Assembly: GCA_012522795.1 (NCBI GenBank)
Contig: JAAYJT010000057.1
Span: 1 to 44,806 of the forward strand
DNA length: 44,806 nt
Source: Bacteroidales bacterium
GTDB lineage: Bacteria; Bacteroidota; Bacteroidia; Bacteroidales; JAAYJT01
Reading direction: 5' to 3'
Position 1 is the stretch's first letter. Each line of letters begins with the position of its first letter. Positions 1 to 7,535 of this stretch are shown here, in pieces. The notes beneath the pieces are model-generated. The model ran no database searches. It was not told where the DNA came from and saw only the letters and a list, made by a program, of their open reading frames with translations. The translations under genes were made by a program, and so were the position numbers.

Positions 1-21
1 CTTCATCTCGCTTTTTTTGAG

Positions 22-66
22 AAACCCCGATTTTGAGACTTTATGCTCGTTTTCGGGGTTTTGTTT
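22..66 (+). terminator. Intrinsic terminator of a gene left of the window
   Basis: A 9-bp perfect stem (AAACCCCGA at 22-30 with TCGGGGTTT at 53-61) is followed by a short T-rich stretch on the plus strand. It faces the ribosomal operon, so it probably ends a plus-strand transcript entering from the left. Confidence 0.6.
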
Positions 67-150
67 CCGCAAAGATACAACTTAATTATTTATAAATCAA
101 ATATTTAAGCCTTTTCTGAAAGTGCCTCATTATATTTCCTGACTCAGGAC

Positions 151-184
151 AAAAAAAGCCGCTCATCGAAGAACAGACGGCGGC
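151..184 (-). terminator. Terminator of the rplM-rpsI-rpsB-tsf operon
   Basis: Read on the minus strand, GCCGC (180-184) pairs with GCGGC (158-162) and runs into seven T residues (151-157). It lies just past the tsf stop codon, as expected for the end of this operon. Confidence 0.7.
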
Positions 185-220
185 CACTTATATATAGTGA
201 TTCTTTTAATGATACTTTGA

Positions 221-1057
221 TCAGGTTCCCAGCATAAGTCGTTTCATTGCAGTAACCTTCAAATCTTTACCCGAACGGACAATGTATTCTTTTACGGTAA
301 TGCCAGAATCTTTTATAAATTCCTGATTGAGCAGAGTGTTTTCCTTAAAGAATTTTTCGAGTTTTCCTCTGGCAATTTTTTCAGCCAATTCTTCGGGTTT
401 TCCTTCCTGAATCGCAATATCCTTACCGATTTCAATTTCCTTATCAACAACTTCTTTAGAAACATCACCCCTGTCAATGGCAATTGGGTTCATTGCAGCG
501 ATCTGCATTACCACATCACGACCAACATTATCAATATCGGCTGCATTTTTTGTATTGAATCCGGCCATGCTCGAAAGACGGTTACCATGATGATTATAAG
601 CAAAAACAATGGGTGCCTGAATAGTTTCGTAGTTATTCAAACCTATTTTTTCACCTGTTTTGCCGGTCATTTCCATAACCTTATCGGCAACGGTAATATT
701 ACCTAATTTTAATGTATTAAGTGCTTCAAGATCAGCTGGCTTTTCACTAACTGCAAGATCGAGAATTGATTTTGCAGCGTCAATAAATTCCTGTGTTTTA
801 CCAACAAAATCGGTTTCACAATTAAGCATTATCATTGCACCAAATTCTTTTCCTTCATTCACTTTTGCCAGAACAATTCCTTCATTGGCACTACGATCAG
901 CACGTTTAGTAGCAACTTTTTGTCCTTTTTTACGCAGATATTCTATTGCTTTTTCACTATCTCCACCCGATTCAATAAGGGCTTGTTTGCAATCCATTAT
1001 TCCAGCACCTGTTATTTGTCGTAGTTTATTAACTTCTGCAGCAGTTATATTTGTCAT
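221..1057 (-). CDS. tsf: Elongation factor Ts
   Basis: EF-Ts is the cytoplasmic guanine-nucleotide exchange factor that regenerates EF-Tu-GTP. The 278-residue length is normal. The N-terminal UBA-like region carries the family motif TGAGIMDCKQAL, and the core has the conserved stretch LNCETDFVGK near residue 80. The ATG at 1057 gives the standard N-terminus (MTNITAAEVNKLR). It is the last gene of the ribosomal operon, 34 nt after rpsB, and is followed by an intrinsic terminator. The rpsB-tsf pairing is nearly universal in bacteria, which supports the call. Confidence 0.98.
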   Translation of the reverse strand: MTNITAAEVNKLRQITGAGIMDCKQALIESGGDSEKAIEYLRKKGQKVATKRADRSANEGIVLAKVNEGKEFGAMIMLNCETDFVGKTQEFIDAAKSILDLAVSEKPADLEALNTLKLGNITVADKVMEMTGKTGEKIGLNNYETIQAPIVFAYNHHGNRLSSMAGFNTKNAADIDNVGRDVVMQIAAMNPIAIDRGDVSKEVVDKEIEIGKDIAIQEGKPEELAEKIARGKLEKFFKENTLLNQEFIKDSGITVKEYIVRSGKDLKVTAMKRLMLGT

Positions 1058-1091
1058 ATTAGTTTGTAATTAAAAAATGAATATTTCTGAA

Positions 1092-2006
1092 TTATTTGTT
1101 TGACGAGCCTTTTCTTGGCGATGATTTTGATAAAGCTTTACGTGGTCGGCGGGGCCGCTCTTCATCTTCTTCATCCTTAGGTTTCTGATGTATTCTCTCA
1201 CCTTTCTCACGTGACGCTATCACTTTTTCATCTTCATCATCAGTATAGATCCTTTTGCCTTTTTCGTCTACTTCATAATCATCATGTTCGTCTTCTTCAG
1301 CACGTTTATCACGATCAAGTTTACGTTCTTCAAGTCCTTCTGCAATAGCTTCGGTAAGTTTTGACAAAATCAGTTGAATTGATTTAGCTGCATCGTCGTT
1401 AGCCGGAATTGGGAAATCAACTTCCTTTGGATTTGAGTTTGTATCAACAATGGCAATGGTGGGAATATTCAGCTTACGTGCTTCAGCTACTGCAATATGT
1501 TCTTTCATAATATCCACAATGAACAGGGCTGATGGTAGTCTGTTAAGGTCAGCTATGCTACCAAGCTGTTTTTCAAGCTTAGCTCTTTCACGTGTGATCT
1601 GCAATCTTTCGCGCTTTGAAAACCTGTTAAAATTTTCGTTTGTCATCAGCTTATCAATTGATGACATCTTACGAACAGCTTTGCGAATAGTAGCAAAATT
1701 AGTAAGCAAGCCACCGGGCCAACGCTCAGTAACATAAGGCATTCCAACGCTGGCAGCCAGATTGGCGACAATATCCTTAGCCTGTTTTTTTGTAGCCACT
1801 AACAGGATTTTCTTTCCCGACTTGGCTATCTGTTTTGCTGCTGCGGCAGCTTCATCAAGTTTAGCCTGAGTTTTGTAAAGGTCAATAATATGAATCCCGT
1901 TGCGCTCCATAAAAATATAAGGAGCCATGTTAGGATTCCATTTTCTTTTTAAATGTCCGAAATGCACACCGGCATCCAGAAGTTCTTCAAATGTTGCTCT
2001 TGTCAT
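1092..2006 (-). CDS. rpsB: 30S ribosomal protein S2 with a long charged C-terminal tail
   Basis: Ribosomal protein uS2 of the small subunit. Residues 1-228 match the S2 core: N-terminal LLDAGVHFGH, the NMAPYIF segment, and ERWPGGLLTNF. From about residue 229 to 304 the protein is a low-complexity mixture of Glu/Asp and Lys/Arg ending in a Ser/Lys-rich tail. This makes it clearly longer than typical S2 proteins (about 230-260 residues). Tails on S2 occur in Bacteroidota, but the function of this one is unknown. It lies between rpsI and tsf, with a 107-nt spacer before it that holds a stem-loop. Confidence 0.97.
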   Translation of the reverse strand: MTRATFEELLDAGVHFGHLKRKWNPNMAPYIFMERNGIHIIDLYKTQAKLDEAAAAAKQIAKSGKKILLVATKKQAKDIVANLAASVGMPYVTERWPGGLLTNFATIRKAVRKMSSIDKLMTNENFNRFSKRERLQITRERAKLEKQLGSIADLNRLPSALFIVDIMKEHIAVAEARKLNIPTIAIVDTNSNPKEVDFPIPANDDAAKSIQLILSKLTEAIAEGLEERKLDRDKRAEEDEHDDYEVDEKGKRIYTDDEDEKVIASREKGERIHQKPKDEEDEERPRRPRKALSKSSPRKGSSNK

Positions 2007-2043
2007 AATGATAAATTAAAAAAGTTTACATTCCTTAAAAATC

Positions 2044-2084
2044 AATTGCCAGGTAGTCCGTAAAAGATAGGAGTCCCGGCAATT
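2044..2084 (-). promoter_or_regulatory. Possible RNA hairpin in the rpsI-rpsB spacer
   Basis: A 7-bp perfect inverted repeat (AATTGCC at 2044-2050 with GGCAATT at 2078-2084) encloses 27 nt in the only long spacer of the ribosomal operon. The minus-strand loop contains GGACT twice. It would lie 38 nt or more upstream of the rpsB start in the mRNA. It could be an S2-responsive leader, an attenuator or a processing site. No T-run follows, so it is not a classical terminator. Confidence 0.35.
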
Positions 2085-2113
2085 TGGATACTAAACAGAT
2101 AATTATTTTGAAA

Positions 2114-2500
2114 TTAACGTTTGCTAAACTGGAACTTCTTACGGGCTTTCCTTTGTCCTGGCTTTTTACGTTCCACCATTCTTGGGTCACGACGCATAAG
2201 TCCTTTTGCTTTTAAAGGTGTTCTGAACTCAGGATTTATTTCACATAATGCTCTGCTTATGGCAAGTCTTAATGCCTCAGCCTGACCACTGATCCCACCT
2301 CCTTCAATATTTGTAGCAATATCGAGTTTTCCTCTCATTTCTGAAATTTCCAACGGTTGATTAATAATGTACTGATGAGTGGAAATAGGAAAATATTCTT
2401 TGTAGTCTCTTCCGTTAACTGTAATTAATCCATTGCCCTCCTTAACATATATACGGGCAATAGCAGTTTTTCTTCTTCCTATTGTGTTTATAGTTTCCAT
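2114..2500 (-). CDS. rpsI: 30S ribosomal protein S9
   Basis: Ribosomal protein uS9, a small-subunit head protein whose C-terminal tail reaches the P-site tRNA. The 128 residues are full length: N-terminal GRRKTAIARIY, central GGGISGQAEALR, and the basic C-terminus KKPGQRKARKKFQFSKR with the conserved final Lys-Arg. The ATG at 2500 is 5 nt after the rplM stop, so the two are translated from the same message, the usual arrangement. Confidence 0.98.
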   Translation of the reverse strand: METINTIGRRKTAIARIYVKEGNGLITVNGRDYKEYFPISTHQYIINQPLEISEMRGKLDIATNIEGGGISGQAEALRLAISRALCEINPEFRTPLKAKGLMRRDPRMVERKKPGQRKARKKFQFSKR

Positions 2501-2505
2501 TTTGG

Positions 2506-2961
2506 CTATTTGATTGTGTTAAGGTCAATTAATCTGGGTTTCTGAGCTCCGTGCGGATGGTCTGGACCTGCATATACAGCAAGATTACGGAATAATTCCC
2601 TGCCTAAACGATTTTTGGGCAACATTCCTTTGATTGCATGCTCAACAATTCTTGTAGGGTGTTTCTTCATAACCTCAGTGGCAGTTAATGAACGCTGTCC
2701 GCTCGGATATCCAGTATAGCGGATGTATTCCTTCTGATCCCATTTTTGGCCGGTAAGTAACACCTTGTCAGCGTTAATAATTATTACATTATCACCACAA
2801 TCAACATGGGGTGTAAAATATGGTTTATGTTTACCCCTGAGCAGCACAGCTACCTTTGAAGCCATACGTCCTAGTACCATGTTTTCTGCATCTACAAGCA
2901 GCCATTCTTTCTGAACAGTAGCATTATTGGCAGAAATGGTTTTATAACTTGTTGTGTTCAT
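2506..2961 (-). CDS. rplM: 50S ribosomal protein L13
   Basis: Ribosomal protein uL13, an early-assembling large-subunit protein. The frame is open upstream to 3054, but the ATG at 2961 is preferred. It gives a normal 151-residue protein with the expected N-terminal region (WLLVDAENMVLGRMAS), and the upstream extension would contain the promoter. Conserved segments include GDNVIIINADKV, YIRYTGYPSG and the C-terminal KNRLGRELFRNLAVYAG-PHPHGAQKP region. It is the first gene of the operon. Confidence 0.97.
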   Translation of the reverse strand: MNTTSYKTISANNATVQKEWLLVDAENMVLGRMASKVAVLLRGKHKPYFTPHVDCGDNVIIINADKVLLTGQKWDQKEYIRYTGYPSGQRSLTATEVMKKHPTRIVEHAIKGMLPKNRLGRELFRNLAVYAGPDHPHGAQKPRLIDLNTIK

Positions 2962-3011
2962 TTTATTTTTTAAATCTACATAACACATTAATTCCCTTAA
3001 AAAAAGGGGTG

Positions 3012-3041
3012 CAAAGGTAGGATTAAATTTTATTTGGACAA
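3012..3041 (-). promoter_or_regulatory. Bacteroidota-type promoter of the ribosomal operon
   Basis: On the minus strand, TTG (3039-3041) is followed after exactly 19 nt by TACCTTTG (3012-3019). This fits the Bacteroidota sigma consensus TTG-N19-21-TAnnTTTG. The predicted start lies near 3005, giving a leader of about 45 nt before rplM. It is the best promoter match in the window. Confidence 0.75.
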
Positions 3042-3246
3042 TACAATGTGACAATGTTTTTTTATCTGATAAATTCGAATTTATTATAAAATCCTGATAT
3101 TCATTGTGTTAGATATTCTTGCAACAAAAATTATTTTATTCATTTTAGAAGTGTACATCTGATCCCGAAGTAACAAATTCAAATTCCTTTATGTTTAGCG
3201 ATAATGGTTCAAAAAATAACAATTAAAAACACATTGCAACAATCAT

Positions 3247-3254
3247 TATCTTTG
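3247..3254 (+). promoter_or_regulatory. -7 box upstream of the GldA-like gene
   Basis: TATCTTTG matches the TAnnTTTG consensus 22 nt before the ATG. No convincing TTG element is seen at the right spacing. The 2962-3276 spacer otherwise holds only the divergent rplM promoter and AT-rich sequence. Confidence 0.45.
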
Positions 3255-3276
3255 CCACTGAAAACAACCAATAAAT

Positions 3277-4188
3277 ATGTCAGTAGAAGCAAAGCAGATC
3301 ACAAAGCTATACGGGTTGCAAAAAGCACTGAATGATGTCAGTTTTTCAATCAAAGCAGGTGAAGTTGTAGGATTTCTTGGCCCAAACGGTGCCGGTAAAT
3401 CAACAATGATGAAAATACTTACCTGTTTTATACCTCCGAGTTCAGGAGAAGCCAGAGTTTGTGGCTTTGATGTTCAGGAAGAATCTCACGAAGTTAAAAA
3501 ACGTGTTGGCTATCTGCCTGAAACCAACCCTTTGTACCTGGATATGTACATTAGGGAATATCTTAATTTTATTGCCGGTATTCACAAGCTGGGAACCAAA
3601 AGCAGGCAGCGCATTGAAGAGATGATAAGGATTACAGGATTGGAAACAGAAATAGGCAAAAAACTGAGGCAGTTATCAAAGGGTTATCGCCAACGTGTAG
3701 GATTGGCTGGCGCACTGATGCATGATCCTGAAGTGTTAATACTGGATGAACCAACTTCGGGGCTTGATCCTAATCAGCTGGAAGAGATCAGAATACTGAT
3801 ACGACAGATTGGGAAGGAAAAAACTGTAATGCTTTCAACACATATTATGCAGGAAGTGGAAGCGGTTTGTAACCGAGTGATAATAATTGACCAGGGAATA
3901 CTTGTTGCCGACAGCTCAGTAGCCGAAATTTCAACTCAGAGCAGTAATAATGCAATAATAACTGTTGAATTCGACAAAAGCTTTGATCTCACTGTTCTGG
4001 GTACAATTCCGCAAATCATTGATGTAAAAGAAATTTCAAAGAACTCATATCAGTTTATCTCAAATGCAGATACTGATATACGTCAGGAAATCTTTCGTTT
4101 TGCAGTGGAAAATAATGCCACCGTGCTTACTATGCAAAAAGAACAGCAACGTCTGGAAAAAATATTCCAGACATTGACTAAAAAGTAA
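3277..4188 (+). CDS. gldA: GldA-like ABC transporter ATP-binding protein
   Basis: The ATPase subunit of an ABC transporter, cytoplasmic and expected to pair with membrane permeases. Visible motifs are Walker A GPNGAGKST (about residues 35-43), the signature LSKGYRQRVGLA, Walker B VLILDEPTSGLDP and the switch His in MLSTHIMQEVEA. The 303-residue length and sequence style fit GldA, which with GldF and GldG is needed for gliding in Flavobacterium. Homologues are common in non-gliding Bacteroidota. No gldF or gldG permease lies beside it, so its partner must be elsewhere and gliding should not be inferred. The symbol is by family resemblance. Confidence 0.8.
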   Translation: MSVEAKQITKLYGLQKALNDVSFSIKAGEVVGFLGPNGAGKSTMMKILTCFIPPSSGEARVCGFDVQEESHEVKKRVGYLPETNPLYLDMYIREYLNFIAGIHKLGTKSRQRIEEMIRITGLETEIGKKLRQLSKGYRQRVGLAGALMHDPEVLILDEPTSGLDPNQLEEIRILIRQIGKEKTVMLSTHIMQEVEAVCNRVIIIDQGILVADSSVAEISTQSSNNAIITVEFDKSFDLTVLGTIPQIIDVKEISKNSYQFISNADTDIRQEIFRFAVENNATVLTMQKEQQRLEKIFQTLTKK

Positions 4189-4229
4189 TGTATCAACCTG
4201 AATAATTAAGCGGTAATTAAAGCTTCAGC

Positions 4230-5732
4230 TTATTTTTCTGGCCTCATCTGAGGGAAAAATATCACATCCTGAATTGAAGCTGTATTAGTCATGATCATTG
4301 TTAAACGATCAATACCTACGCCTAATCCTGCTGTTGGCGGCATACCATATTCAAGTGCCCTCAAAAAATCTTCGTCAAGCACCATACTTTCTTCATCGCC
4401 TCTACGGCCAAGCTCAAGCTGAGCTTCAAATCTTTCGCGCTGGTCAATAGGATCATTCAATTCAGAAAAAGAATTACACAATTCTTTTCCGTTCACAATA
4501 GCTTCAAAACGCTCTACTAATCCGGGCTTTGAAACATGTTTCTTTGCCAGCGGCGACATCTCAATAGGATAATCTGTAATGAATGTTGGCTGGATCAGAT
4601 TTGGTTCGCAATACTCGCCAAAGATCTCATCAATGATTTTACCTTTAGCCATGGCAGGAGTGAGAGGAACCTTCAGAGTTTGAGCAGTATTGCGTAGCTC
4701 TTCTTCATCCATATTACTAATATCAACACCTGTAAAATGCTGAATAACTTCGTACATGGTATAGCGTTTCCAGGGGCGCTTGAAATCAATTATATATTCA
4801 CCAACCTGAACTTTAGCACTTCCATTAAGGTCAATAGCGATCTTTTCTATCATTTCCTCAACAAGTTCCATCATCCAGTTATAATCCTTGAAAGCTACAT
4901 AAAGTTCCATCTGAGTAAATTCAGGGTTATGAAAACGGCTCATACCCTCATTTCTAAAATCCTTGGCAAATTCGAACACACCATCAAAACCGCCAACAAT
5001 AAGTCTTTTCAGATATAGTTCATTTGCAATACGCAGATATAATGTAGTGTCAAGCGTATTATGATAGGTTTTAAAAGGTCTGGCTGATGCACCTCCATAT
5101 AAAGGCTGTAAAATAGGGGTTTCTACCTCAAGATAACCTTTACTGTTCAAAAAATTACGCATTGAACCTATAAGCTGGGCACGACGGATAAATGTATCTT
5201 TAATCCACGGATTTACAATCAAATCAACATAGCGTTGGCGATAACGTTGTTCAGGATCAGTAAATGCATCATAAATCTGATCTTCCTTTTCTTTAACTAT
5301 AGGCAGCGGATGCAGCGACTTAGCAAGTAACTTCAATTCTTTTACATGGATTGTGATCTCACCCATTTTCGTGATAAAGACAAAGCCGCGAACTCCTATA
5401 ATATCGCCAATATCGAGAAGTTTCTTAAAAACGGTATTATAACAGGTTTTGTCTTCGCCGGGGCAAATATCATCGCGCTTGATATATAACTGAATACGTC
5501 CGACAGAATCCTGCAATTCAACAAACGAAGCAGCACCCATAATTCTCCGGCTCATAATCCTGCCAGCAATACTCACATCCTGAAAAAGAGTTTCGTCAGT
5601 TGGGAATTTTTCAAGAATCTCGCTAGTATTAACATTAACTTCGTAGGTATTGCTTGGAAAAGGGTTTATCCCAAGTTCATAAAGCTGCTGCAGTGATTCT
5701 CTGCGTATAATTTCCTGTTCGCTGAGTGTCAT
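4230..5732 (-). CDS. lysS: Lysyl-tRNA synthetase (class II)
   Basis: Charges tRNA-Lys with lysine in the cytosol. The 500-residue protein has an N-terminal OB-fold anticodon-binding domain (about residues 50-150, with the [10 protein letters not shown] strand) and a class II catalytic domain. Motif 2 ([20 protein letters not shown]) and motif 3 ([12 protein letters not shown]) are intact. Length is normal for bacterial LysS. It stands alone, convergent with the GldA-like gene, and has a TAACTTTG -7 box upstream. Confidence 0.98.
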   Translation of the reverse strand: MTLSEQEIIRRESLQQLYELGINPFPSNTYEVNVNTSEILEKFPTDETLFQDVSIAGRIMSRRIMGAASFVELQDSVGRIQLYIKRDDICPGEDKTCYNTVFKKLLDIGDIIGVRGFVFITKMGEITIHVKELKLLAKSLHPLPIVKEKEDQIYDAFTDPEQRYRQRYVDLIVNPWIKDTFIRRAQLIGSMRNFLNSKGYLEVETPILQPLYGGASARPFKTYHNTLDTTLYLRIANELYLKRLIVGGFDGVFEFAKDFRNEGMSRFHNPEFTQMELYVAFKDYNWMMELVEEMIEKIAIDLNGSAKVQVGEYIIDFKRPWKRYTMYEVIQHFTGVDISNMDEEELRNTAQTLKVPLTPAMAKGKIIDEIFGEYCEPNLIQPTFITDYPIEMSPLAKKHVSKPGLVERFEAIVNGKELCNSFSELNDPIDQRERFEAQLELGRRGDEESMVLDEDFLRALEYGMPPTAGLGVGIDRLTMIMTNTASIQDVIFFPQMRPEK

Positions 5733-5759
5733 GAAGTATAATTTTTTTTAAAAGTGGCG

Positions 5760-5767
5760 CAAAGTTA
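5760..5767 (-). promoter_or_regulatory. -7 box of lysS
   Basis: TAACTTTG on the minus strand fits TAnnTTTG and lies 27 nt upstream of the lysS ATG. No clear -33 TTG is present. Confidence 0.45.
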
Positions 5768-5790
5768 GACAAAAACACAAAAGCACAGCT

Positions 5791-5825
5791 CCGGACAAAG
5801 CCTGATTTATAAAAATCATGTCCGG
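5791..5825. terminator. Hairpin after tnaA (possible terminator)
   Basis: CCGGAC (5791-5796) pairs with GTCCGG (5820-5825), and the loop holds a nested TGATTT/AAATCA stem (5803-5808, 5813-5818). It lies between the tnaA stop and the lysS promoter. There is no strong T-run, so it may be a weak terminator or an mRNA 3'-end stabiliser. Confidence 0.4.
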
Positions 5826-5856
5826 TACCGGTTAATTCTATATAATTAAAACAGTT

Positions 5857-7233
5857 TTAAAGCCTTTCCAGTTCAACTGTAAAATGGCGAAGAATAGGTG
5901 CTTCTTTTACTATTCGAACACCTCTTTTAATATTATTACGCCGCTCATAAACATTAGCAAGAGCAACTGCAACATAATCCATATGATTATTTGTATAAAC
6001 CCTTCGTGGAATAGCAAGCCTTATCATTTCCAGCTTTGGGAAACGGTTTTCACGGGTAACGGGATCACGATCGGCAAGCAGTGTTCCTATTTCTACCGAT
6101 CTGACACCTCCTTCAAGATAAAGTTCAATAGCCAGTGTTTGGGCAGGAAATTCCTCGCGAGGAACATGAGGTAAAAATTTCAGTGAATCAACAAAAATAG
6201 CATGTCCTCCACTGGGTTTGATAACAGGAATATTGTACGAACTAAGCTTATCACCTAAATAGGCAACCTGAAGTATTCTTGTATCAAGGTATTCAAATTC
6301 AGTACCTTCATACAGTCCCTGAGCCAAAGCGTTCATATCGCGCCCCGACATCCCTCCGTAGGTAATAAAACCTTCAAACATAATATTGAACAAACTTGCC
6401 TGCCTGAAAATCTCTTCGTTCCGCATTGCAATAAAACCACCCATATTAACTATAGCATCCTTTTTACTGCTCATGGTCATTGCATCACCATAACTGAATA
6501 TTTCCCTGACAATTTCGCGTATTGATCTACCGGCATAGCCTTGCTCACGAACTTTGATGAAATATGCATTTTCAGCAAAACGTGCTGAATCAAAAACCAC
6601 CGGTATATCATATTTTTTGGCAAGCTGCGAAACCTCACGGATATTTTGCATCGAAACGGGTTGCCCGCCTGAAGTATTACAGGTAATAGTGAGTAGGATA
6701 AAAGGAATTTTCTCTTTTGGGTTCGAACTCAAAACCTTTTCTAGTTTGTTCAAATCAATATTACCCTTAAAAGGATATATCAGTTCCGGGTCTGAAGCTT
6801 CATCAACAGTGCAATCAACAGCAAAAGCCTTGCGAAGCTCAATATGCCCCTTAGTGGTATCGAAATGAGCATTGCCGGGAATGAAATCGCCGGGCTTTAC
6901 CAATACGCTGAAAAGAACGTTTTCAGCAGCTCTTCCCTGATGTGTGGGCAGAAAATATTCAAATCCGGTAATATCTTTTACCGCATCTTTTAATTTGTAA
7001 TACGATGAAGCACCTGCATAACTTTCGTCACCAAGCATCATTTGCGACCATTGACGATCACTCATGGCTCCTGTGCCACTGTCAGTGATCAAATCAATGA
7101 ATACCTGCTCGCTTTTGAGATTAAAAAGATTGTAATGAGCTTCTTTTATCCATTTTTCACGATCGGATAATGAACTTCTTGAGATGGTTTCCACCATCTT
7201 GATTTTGTAACTTTCAGCAAATGGAAATTCCAT
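5857..7233 (-). CDS. tnaA: Tryptophanase (tryptophan indole-lyase)
   Basis: A PLP-dependent beta-eliminating lyase that converts tryptophan to indole, pyruvate and ammonia. The 458-residue protein is close in sequence to both tryptophanase and tyrosine phenol-lyase. Three positions point to tryptophanase: HFDTT (Asp where TPL has Thr124), GVRSVEIG (Ile where TPL has Arg381), and LRHFT near the C-terminus (His where TPL has Phe448). The PLP lysine lies in MSSKKDAI, and DSARFAENAYF is conserved. No amino-acid permease is adjacent. A 142-nt leader with a 20-codon reading frame may regulate it. Confidence 0.93.
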   Translation of the reverse strand: MEFPFAESYKIKMVETISRSSLSDREKWIKEAHYNLFNLKSEQVFIDLITDSGTGAMSDRQWSQMMLGDESYAGASSYYKLKDAVKDITGFEYFLPTHQGRAAENVLFSVLVKPGDFIPGNAHFDTTKGHIELRKAFAVDCTVDEASDPELIYPFKGNIDLNKLEKVLSSNPKEKIPFILLTITCNTSGGQPVSMQNIREVSQLAKKYDIPVVFDSARFAENAYFIKVREQGYAGRSIREIVREIFSYGDAMTMSSKKDAIVNMGGFIAMRNEEIFRQASLFNIMFEGFITYGGMSGRDMNALAQGLYEGTEFEYLDTRILQVAYLGDKLSSYNIPVIKPSGGHAIFVDSLKFLPHVPREEFPAQTLAIELYLEGGVRSVEIGTLLADRDPVTRENRFPKLEMIRLAIPRRVYTNNHMDYVAVALANVYERRNNIKRGVRIVKEAPILRHFTVELERL

Positions 7234-7286
7234 GGTTAAAGTATTTAATATTTGACAAAAAGATTGAATTATAAAGGCTGATAATG

Positions 7287-7349
7287 CTATTTGCCAAATC
7301 CATCCCTTTCTTTTATGTATCTATAAATACTCTTTTTTGAAGATTCCAT
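7287..7349 (-). CDS. Putative 20-codon leader ORF upstream of tnaA
   Basis: A short ATG-to-TAG frame (MESSKKSIYRYIKERDGFGK) lies between a candidate promoter and tnaA, ending 53 nt before the tnaA ATG. Its position recalls the TnaC leader peptide of E. coli, but it has no tryptophan codon and does not resemble TnaC. A frame of this length could easily be chance. Listed because of its location only. Confidence 0.25.
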   Translation of the reverse strand: MESSKKSIYRYIKERDGFGK

Positions 7350-7382
7350 GGTGTTTTAATTAACTGATGGGTTTTATGGGGT

Positions 7383-7390
7383 CAAAAGTA
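7383..7390 (-). promoter_or_regulatory. Candidate -7 box of tnaA
   Basis: TACTTTTG on the minus strand fits TAnnTTTG. Transcription would start near 7377 and give a leader of about 140 nt. The rest of the 302-nt spacer (7234-7535) shows no other structure that I can support. Confidence 0.4.
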
Positions 7391-7535
7391 ATAAAAAAAC
7401 AATAATTGGTCTGGACTTTCGGGGAAATTAATAAACCAAATTTAACAAATGCCTGTCCAAAGTATTGATTACATACATATTACAGATCTTTGAAAAAATC
7501 TGCAAGGATGTTGAACGATAAATAAAACAGTGAAT

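Noticed and set aside
3277-4188. Gliding motility inferred from the GldA-like ATPase
   Set aside because: No gldF/gldG or other gliding-specific genes are in the window, and GldA-like ATPases are common in non-gliding Bacteroidota.
5857-7233. Calling this gene tyrosine phenol-lyase
   Set aside because: The sequence is close to that family, but the three specificity positions (HFDTT, VEIG, LRHFT) match tryptophanase.
7287-7349. Calling the leader ORF a TnaC homologue
   Set aside because: It has no tryptophan and lacks the TnaC residue pattern; only its location is suggestive.
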